Assembly (NCBI RefSeq): GCF_009389715.1
Contig: NC_052405.1
Span: 7,233,194 to 7,297,193 of the forward strand
Length of the DNA: 64,000 bases
Direction: 5' to 3'
Source: Phoenix dactylifera
Taxonomy: Eukaryota; Streptophyta; Magnoliopsida; Arecales; Arecaceae
Below, piece by piece: positions 58,168 through 64,000 of the stretch. A model generated the notes under the pieces. That model did no database searches. It saw only the letters and a list, made by a program, of their open reading frames with translations, and was not told where the DNA came from. Position numbers and translations under genes: made by a program. How positions within the stretch are numbered: the stretch's first letter is position 1; each line of letters begins with the position of its first letter.

Positions 58168-59689
58168 TGTTCGGTCTCTTGTAGATTGTGTTGATATTGG
58201 TGACAATTCATCAAAGTTAGACAGTACAAAGCTGCCAAAGTAGTCCAAAAGTGCAAATTCTCTTTTGTTTGAAGGCTGATATATGAGTGTCCCTGATTAT
58301 TCTCTGGCATTGGACGAAAATATATTCTGCTCTTCTGTTCTTCTGTCTTTACAACAACTGTACATAGATGTTCATTACAGTTAGGTTTCCCAATTTTGCA
58401 ATTTTTAAGCAAAATTTTGGAGCAAGTTGGTCTGTGATAATTGTGATTATTTATATGTTTATTTTTTGTCACTATTGAATTGCTTTACAGGGATTGTAAA
58501 GTGGTTTCTTTTTTGTGGAAATAAATCAACAGGAATAAAATGGCAAAATTTCATGTTAATGATGATCACTTTGCTTCTTTTTTTAAAAAAAACCTCATAT
58601 GTAAATATGATTCTTCCAATTATCCCACTCTGTGCTCTTTAGCTTGCGACATGCATATGCTACTTTGCAGGTAGAAAGATTTGGGTCATCAGTCATAGAA
58701 GTTTCTGAATATTTATTTTTCAGTATGCTTTTATTCATAGAGGTTGAAAATTTCTCAAGTCTTAAATGTTTTCTGGTTGTCAAATAGAAATTGAAACCAT
58801 ACTGCTCATCTCTTATCTTTTCTGAAGTATTTAGTACATCCACAATTAATCACCCTGAAACAATACAATCAAAGCAGTGGAGGGGCCTTGTCCAGTGGGA
58901 GATCCCTTGCTCCAATGATCTGTGCATTTTTTTTTCTTTTTTCCAGGCAAATTGATCAATTGTGGGTTATTTTATGCGGAACCATCCTATCTGCGCATTG
59001 TTATCTCTCGTCATGGCTTTTGATTTGAATTCAAACGTTGGAGTTTAATCAGGCCATAAATTTGTTATATTTTCGTTATACATTTACCCATGTGGTTTAA
59101 AAGAAGCTTAAATGTAAGGACATGCTTGTTTGTATGGTTGTGTCTTCTTTTCTTAATTTCACCTTGGAACTTGTAAGTAGCATTAAAGAAGAAAAGATAA
59201 GTTTTACTATGCCTTTTCCTTTGCTTTTCCAATTTTCTTTCTAACCTATTTAATTTTCATGTTGAGACAATAGAAGACATTTGTTTACACATACCGAGTT
59301 GTGTAGATCAGATAAAATGAATTCCATTGGAACTGTTTGAACGGTATTATTGAATAGTTGTTGAGGTACTAATAATTGCTTTGCTTGTTTATATATAATC
59401 GATAGGCATTATATGATATCTGTTATTTAAAAGCCTGAAAGTTCCTACAGAGTAGTAGTAGATGATGGTAGATAGAAGTTCGAATATTTGCCAACCTTAA
59501 TTGATATTATGCTGTCAAAAAAGGAAGCTACATTATTGTCTTCTTAAAATTGTCTTGTAAAATGATGGGCTGGTCATTTTACAGTAGACATTAGGAAAGC
59601 TTCTTGAAACTAAAAGGGTGAAAAAAAAAGAAGAAGAAAAGAAAAAGGGAAAAAACAAAAAGAAGAAAAGAAAAAGAAATCTTCATGTC
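58168..59689 (+). other. FAB1 3' UTR and downstream spacer
   Basis: Two AATAAA hexamers, 58520-58525 and 58534-58539, lie about 360 bases after the stop codon and may direct polyadenylation. Beyond them there is AT-rich sequence with no gene; a purine tract (A/G only, with few exceptions) runs about 59620-59688. Confidence 0.45.
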
Positions 59690-59960
59690 CGCTCAACTCA
59701 GTTAAGCCATAATCCTTAACTAGTTTGGGTCAACTACATGAATCCTTTCTCCTCCATTCTGGTATATTTAGGGCTACACTTTCTAAAAGATGTAGTGATA
59801 TCAAGTACTTTCATACTACTTCATCCTATATGATTTTCAATTTATCTCTACCTTTTTTTTTTCTTTGACCTGGATTGAATCACTACTGGTACATCCCTTG
59901 GTCTATATTATATATATTCAAACCATCTAAATCATCCCTCTCAATTTTTCCTTAATGCTG
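59690..59960 (-). mobile_element. RTE-type LINE, 3'-terminal relic
   Basis: On the minus strand the sequence resembles the end of plant RTE reverse transcriptases: a decayed frame with RPRDVPV, SRSKKKGRDKLK, LHLLESVALN and PEWRRK, then the typical 3' UTR (ATGTAGTTGACCC, CTAGTTAAGGATTATGGCTT) and a short simple-sequence tail (TTGAGCGG...). Several stops interrupt it. It is a 5'-truncated, inactive copy, as usual for LINEs. Confidence 0.75.
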
Positions 59961-62950
59961 CTACCTCTACTTCACAAGTAATAATCTCTGAACTCACAAC
60001 TCAGCGGTAGAGCTTGTCCCCGATTCGTGTAACCAAATTCATCAGCAAGCCAGCCCCCAGCCATCCTACACCCAAAGAATAATTGCTGGATCTTGAGCTC
60101 CAGCTAGCTCTGAAAGATAAAAGACACTGTCTTGATTCTAGTGGTAGGTGCCACATGGTTGCTCAATTCACAAATGTTGTGCCAGGCTTTCTACACCATC
60201 TTCAGCTGCCAGTGAGGATTGGGAGTAAAGAAAGATGCATAAAATTTACAATATATTATGAACATTCTAAGGTATAAGTTGCACTCATGAATAATCCTAT
60301 AGCTTTTGAGTCATAACATAAGGATAGCTCCTCCAAGTGCATAATCTTCTCAAGTCATCGCAACTTTAGGCTCAACTGTGATTCTGAAATTATTGCACTG
60401 AAAAGAAGGATGGAATTCCCCCATATCACTTGCTAAACATCACCTTTAACTCATTCTTCCCCTAATTAGAAGCCAATGCCTGCATTTGCTTGTGTTACAA
60501 CACCAAATAGCATTCTCCCTCTTGCAACCTAATCGTCTTCACCCTTCCTCCTCGTCTTTGTTCCACTATACATAAGCCAATAAACTGATGCTGCCCATCA
60601 AGTTCAAGATACACCTAGGAAAGGAAAAAAAGGAAGTGCTTGGCGCTTCTAATTCACACCAATGGGCTGTGCCATAGCAATAGCAGCTATGATGTTCCTA
60701 GATACTGATGGGAACTGCAGTGGCACATGGTGAATTGCCAGTCCCTGCAGCAGCTGATGAAACCTTTGCAAAAATATAGTAAAGGCTGTAATCCCACTGA
60801 TGAATAGTCACATAGTTTGCCTTGCAGCAACTTTTGCATCTGCATTGTTCAGGCTGCATCTAATTTTGCCCCAACATTCAGCTGAAGAATAGATATACTA
60901 TGCATCAAGGTGTAATTTTAAGAAAATGGTGGCTTCATTTGTTTCATCATAAGTCATTCAAATTTCAGTGGTGTCTAGAACATTATTAAGTAACATATTC
61001 TAATATTTACCAAGATGTTTTAAAAAGACAATTGCTCATAATTCTAAAATGCCTTCTTTTCTTGATTACTTCTCATTCGTCATTTCAATAAAATAAATAT
61101 TCAAACCTTGAACTGCAGAATATATGAAGTAATCATGCCAAATGGTGATATGTTATGAAATGCTTGAAAACACAGAATATATTGTTAGTGCCTGAGGAAG
61201 GCTGTCAAAACTATCAATGATACTGTTTGAATTTTCCACTGATGATAACTGCAAAATCTAAAATTTACATCTGTCCAAACATGCATTTCACATCACCATA
61301 TCATAGCTAAAAGTTGTGAAGAACTAAATTGGTTTGAGTGAAATGCTGAGCACTGCAGTGTGTATGCCAATCACTTAGCCAGGGACACTAAATTTTGTCA
61401 TCATGGTAACTGAGATCCACCTAAAACAACGATGCCTAGCTTCTTAATACACTGATGATTTATATCCAACCCATGAAGTTATTGTAAAATAACTCAGATC
61501 TCCATATATTTCAACTGTTAAAACTATCAGCTTTGACCTACTCCCAGTTTTACAACTTTCTACCTTTCCTCGATGTTCTGCCTTCCATCATTAAAATTCC
61601 TTTGGCGGATATTAAAATAAGGCCACCAGAAGCACTGACATAAATGGTAGAATGGCCATGATAGCAGCAGCTTACTTTTCTGCAGAGCACATGGTGCATT
61701 GTGACAATTCCAGCGATCATCCAGAAAATTTACCAATTATCATCAGTTTTAATAGTAAACTTATTAGAACTCTTGGAGTTTGTCATTCAACTTTTTTTTC
61801 CCAAGCTTTCCAGCCAAAAAATAAAAAAATTATTCCAATGCATAGAATTTATTAGCTAGTGTTTCTAGCTAATATCCTCATTAGTCTTCTGGAATCCGTT
61901 TGGAATACTCAGAATAAGGATGTTTGGTCTGAACTATTATTCCGATTTTTGCTTGCATCAAATAATTGTTACTAGTAACTTTGAATCAGGTGTGAATGGG
62001 ACTACACAGGGCCCATGCAGACAAAATCAACCATGAATGACAGCCATGACTAGGGCCGAACGGTGACACCACATTGTCATCAAGAAACCACTCCAATTCA
62101 GTAGAATCAATAATGGAAACCCCAGTGTGCTGATGACCACCCTCCTTGTCCTACACCTCCACCCACCACCATTTCTTCAACTGCTAGAATTACATGCCAC
62201 TAATCATGCTTGTGACACTGTTTAGCTTTTTAGCAAAGCAATGGCACCTAGCAAAAACTGACAAGGACCCTGTTTCCCTTCTCCTATTCCTGTCTTAACA
62301 CTATGCTGTTCCTTATATAACAATTGATTTGTTAGTTATAAACAGTATGGAATGAAAATTAACCTAAATTTTGAGCAGGAAAAGAGAAGGAAGATAGATT
62401 CATCTATGTTGTACACCAAACATTTGGTGTCTATAATGTTAATGAATCGAATTCAAGGACAAGTAAATAAACCAACCAATGCAGTATGACAGCAACCAGC
62501 AATCCTAAATTGCTTTCTAAACATTGTCACCATTATGCAACAGAAACATCTACTCCATCAGAAAATTCATAACAATGATATTGCAATACATAAATAACAC
62601 TCAGATAAAGAATTCAATTTTTCAGATCAACAATCTTGCTGGCCTAGGTTGTAACAATGCCTTCACTATCTATCTGGCAATATATATAACATTCTGAGCA
62701 AATCGAGAAGGCAAAAAGATGTGGAAACAATAAGATGTATATCAAGTTATCAACAATATTAGCATGATTCGGAATTATTAGAACAAATCCAATGAGTCAA
62801 AACTCCATCGCATTATAAAACCATATTTGCATGTGAAAGGCATGAAGCCTCAAATCCGAACACTCTTTCCGGCATCACCATAAGATATATTGCCAGAAGC
62901 CAACAGAAATTCGTAAAAAAAAAATTGCATCACAACAATAAGAAACAAGA
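59961..62950. other. Non-genic, AT-rich region
   Basis: Only short, unconvincing open frames are present. I recognise no repeat family, RNA gene or exon here. It may include the 3' end of the small minus-strand transcript proposed at the right. Confidence 0.4.
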
Positions 62951-62978
62951 GATGCAATGCCAGCCACATCATGATCTG

Positions 62979-62984
62979 TTTATT
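62979..62984 (-). terminator. Candidate poly(A) signal for the small minus-strand gene
   Basis: AATAAA on the minus strand, about 230 bases after the stop of the 51-codon frame at 63213-63368. It would end a transcript of roughly 500 bases. Speculative without transcript data. Confidence 0.25.
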
Positions 62985-63212
62985 AAATTAAGTTCACCAT
63001 CTTGCAGCAAATCAAAAAGTTTAAAACAAGGATCCATACAAATATTCTCTATAGATTCCCTCAGCGACAGGGTTTTGCCGACGACCAAAATGATGCGCCG
63101 CATTTCCGAGAACGAATAGATCCGAAACGCCACGAACGCCAGAAATTCCAGAAGTTAGGGAGAGAGAGAAGAAAAGCAAGTATCGCTTAGGGTACAGATG
63201 GAATTCTTTTGG

Positions 63213-63368
63213 TTAAGTGGTGGGGGAGGAGAAGAAGGCGGATGAGGGCAAGATTTTGAGGAGAAAGTAGCAGAGGAAACAGAAGAAGACGAGGAGGAAG
63301 AGGTAATCCACCATCACGAAGAAGGTGGTCGATCCGTGCCTCCGCTGGGCCTCCTTCTTCCCCTCCAT
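63213..63368 (-). CDS. Possible small single-pass membrane protein, 51 aa
   Basis: I do not recognise the family. The frame starts ATG at 63368 and ends TAA at 63213-63215. It predicts a basic N-terminus (MEGKKEAQRRHGS), one strongly hydrophobic segment of about 24 residues (about 16-40, FFVMVDYLFLLVFFCFLCY and onward), then a short Ser/Phe tail (SSAFFSSPTT). The order of charged head and membrane helix looks like a real microprotein. The surroundings are GC-rich compared with the AT-rich flanks and CT-rich on the minus strand downstream, as in an expressed plant exon. A longer overlapping frame on the same strand (63187-63456, 89 codons) is low-complexity and less likely to be the product; it would place an upstream ATG at 63456. 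Confidence 0.4.
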   Translation of the reverse strand: MEGKKEAQRRHGSTTFFVMVDYLFLLVFFCFLCYFLLKILPSSAFFSSPTT

Positions 63369-63456
63369 TGAGACGCCCCTCTTCTTCTCCTCTGCTCTCG
63401 CCGGCAGCGTCGCGATCCAAGAACGCTTTTTTGGCGTTGGTGCTTTCGGATGACAC

Positions 63457-64000
63457 TTTCTAATTTCCGTTGATTTAAGATTATCTCATTTGTTATACTA
63501 TATTTTAGTAATTAAAGATTTCTGGATATTTATAATCAAGCTATTTGATACTATGAGGATTTACGATCACCGGCCATGTTATATTAAAACTATTTTTGAT
63601 ATATTTTGTATATTTTGTAATTATTAAATAGAATTTCCAAATAAATCAAAAAAAATATAAACTAAACCAGATTGTCAAAACAAGAAGACTAAAAATTAAT
63701 CAAAATCTATAAAAATAACTTCAGGGAATTATCAAACCTTTCTAAATAGAAAAAAACTTTTTTATGGACCATCAAATCCTTCCTAACTAGAATAATTTTT
63801 ATTTCTAGATATCAATATTTTTGAAAACCATTTTCTTTTGAAGCAGGGTTTTTTTGTCCCCAAATTTCATCCCATCCTTTGGAGGGTCTTGGAAACCGGT
63901 CCTCAAAAATGGGTTTAACATCACTAGGTCAGTTGACAATTTTAGAAATAGGATTATTTGGGATCACTGCAACTTAGGATCGTTTGGTACAATCAAACAC
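63457..64000. other. AT-rich right edge, nothing recognised
   Basis: Upstream of the small minus-strand frame. No exon, repeat or promoter element that I can support. Confidence 0.4.

Noticed and set aside
1..64000. CRISPR array, operons, riboswitches, rRNA or a complete tRNA gene
   Set aside because: None seen; the repeats found are transposon-derived or simple sequence, and the window is plant nuclear DNA.

Overview
This is a plant nuclear window: GT-AG introns of hundreds to thousands of bases, Ty3/Gypsy elements primed by initiator-Met tRNA, plant SINE and TRIM types, and genes of plant-specific families. Codon and repeat character fit a non-grass monocot such as a palm, but the sequence alone does not prove the species.

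Layout. Positions 1-7447 hold a Tat-lineage Ty3/Gypsy element on the minus strand; its 3' LTR lies left of the window. It has inserted into the 5' LTR of a chromovirus (Tekay/Del-like) on the plus strand, 7448-15725. Both sit, with a 1.1 kb non-autonomous hAT element (15856-16987), upstream of and apparently inside an intron of an MLO-like gene whose last ten exons run from 17720 to 32140 (+). The MLO introns carry more insertions: a retroposed GA/TC-armed element, two palindromic MITE-like elements, two tandem arrays of a TRIM-like element in opposite orientation around a 2.8 kb LTR, and a tRNA-derived SINE. At 33380-39405 (+) is a complete four-exon gene for a plastid NFU2-type Fe-S scaffold with a TATA box. 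At 43825-44493 (+) is a small two-exon FAM32A-like gene. At 48815-58167 (+) is a twelve-exon gene for a FYVE-less FAB1-type phosphatidylinositol-3-phosphate 5-kinase. The remainder to 64000 is mostly non-genic, with an RTE LINE relic (59690-59960) and, near the right end on the minus strand, a possible 51-residue membrane microprotein.

The host genes are functionally unrelated (defence/membrane signalling, plastid Fe-S assembly, nuclear RNA processing, endosomal lipid kinase), as expected for a plant chromosome. All splice junctions given were assigned by eye from GT/AG, reading phase and family conservation. I saw no CRISPR array, rRNA or convincing tRNA gene, and no clear new multi-gene system. 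The most unusual things are architectural: a datable nested retrotransposon insertion, an inverted TRIM/LTR structure joined exactly at a primer-binding site, a 69-bp near-palindromic array in the Tat U3, and a triplicated C-terminal codon block behind NFU2.
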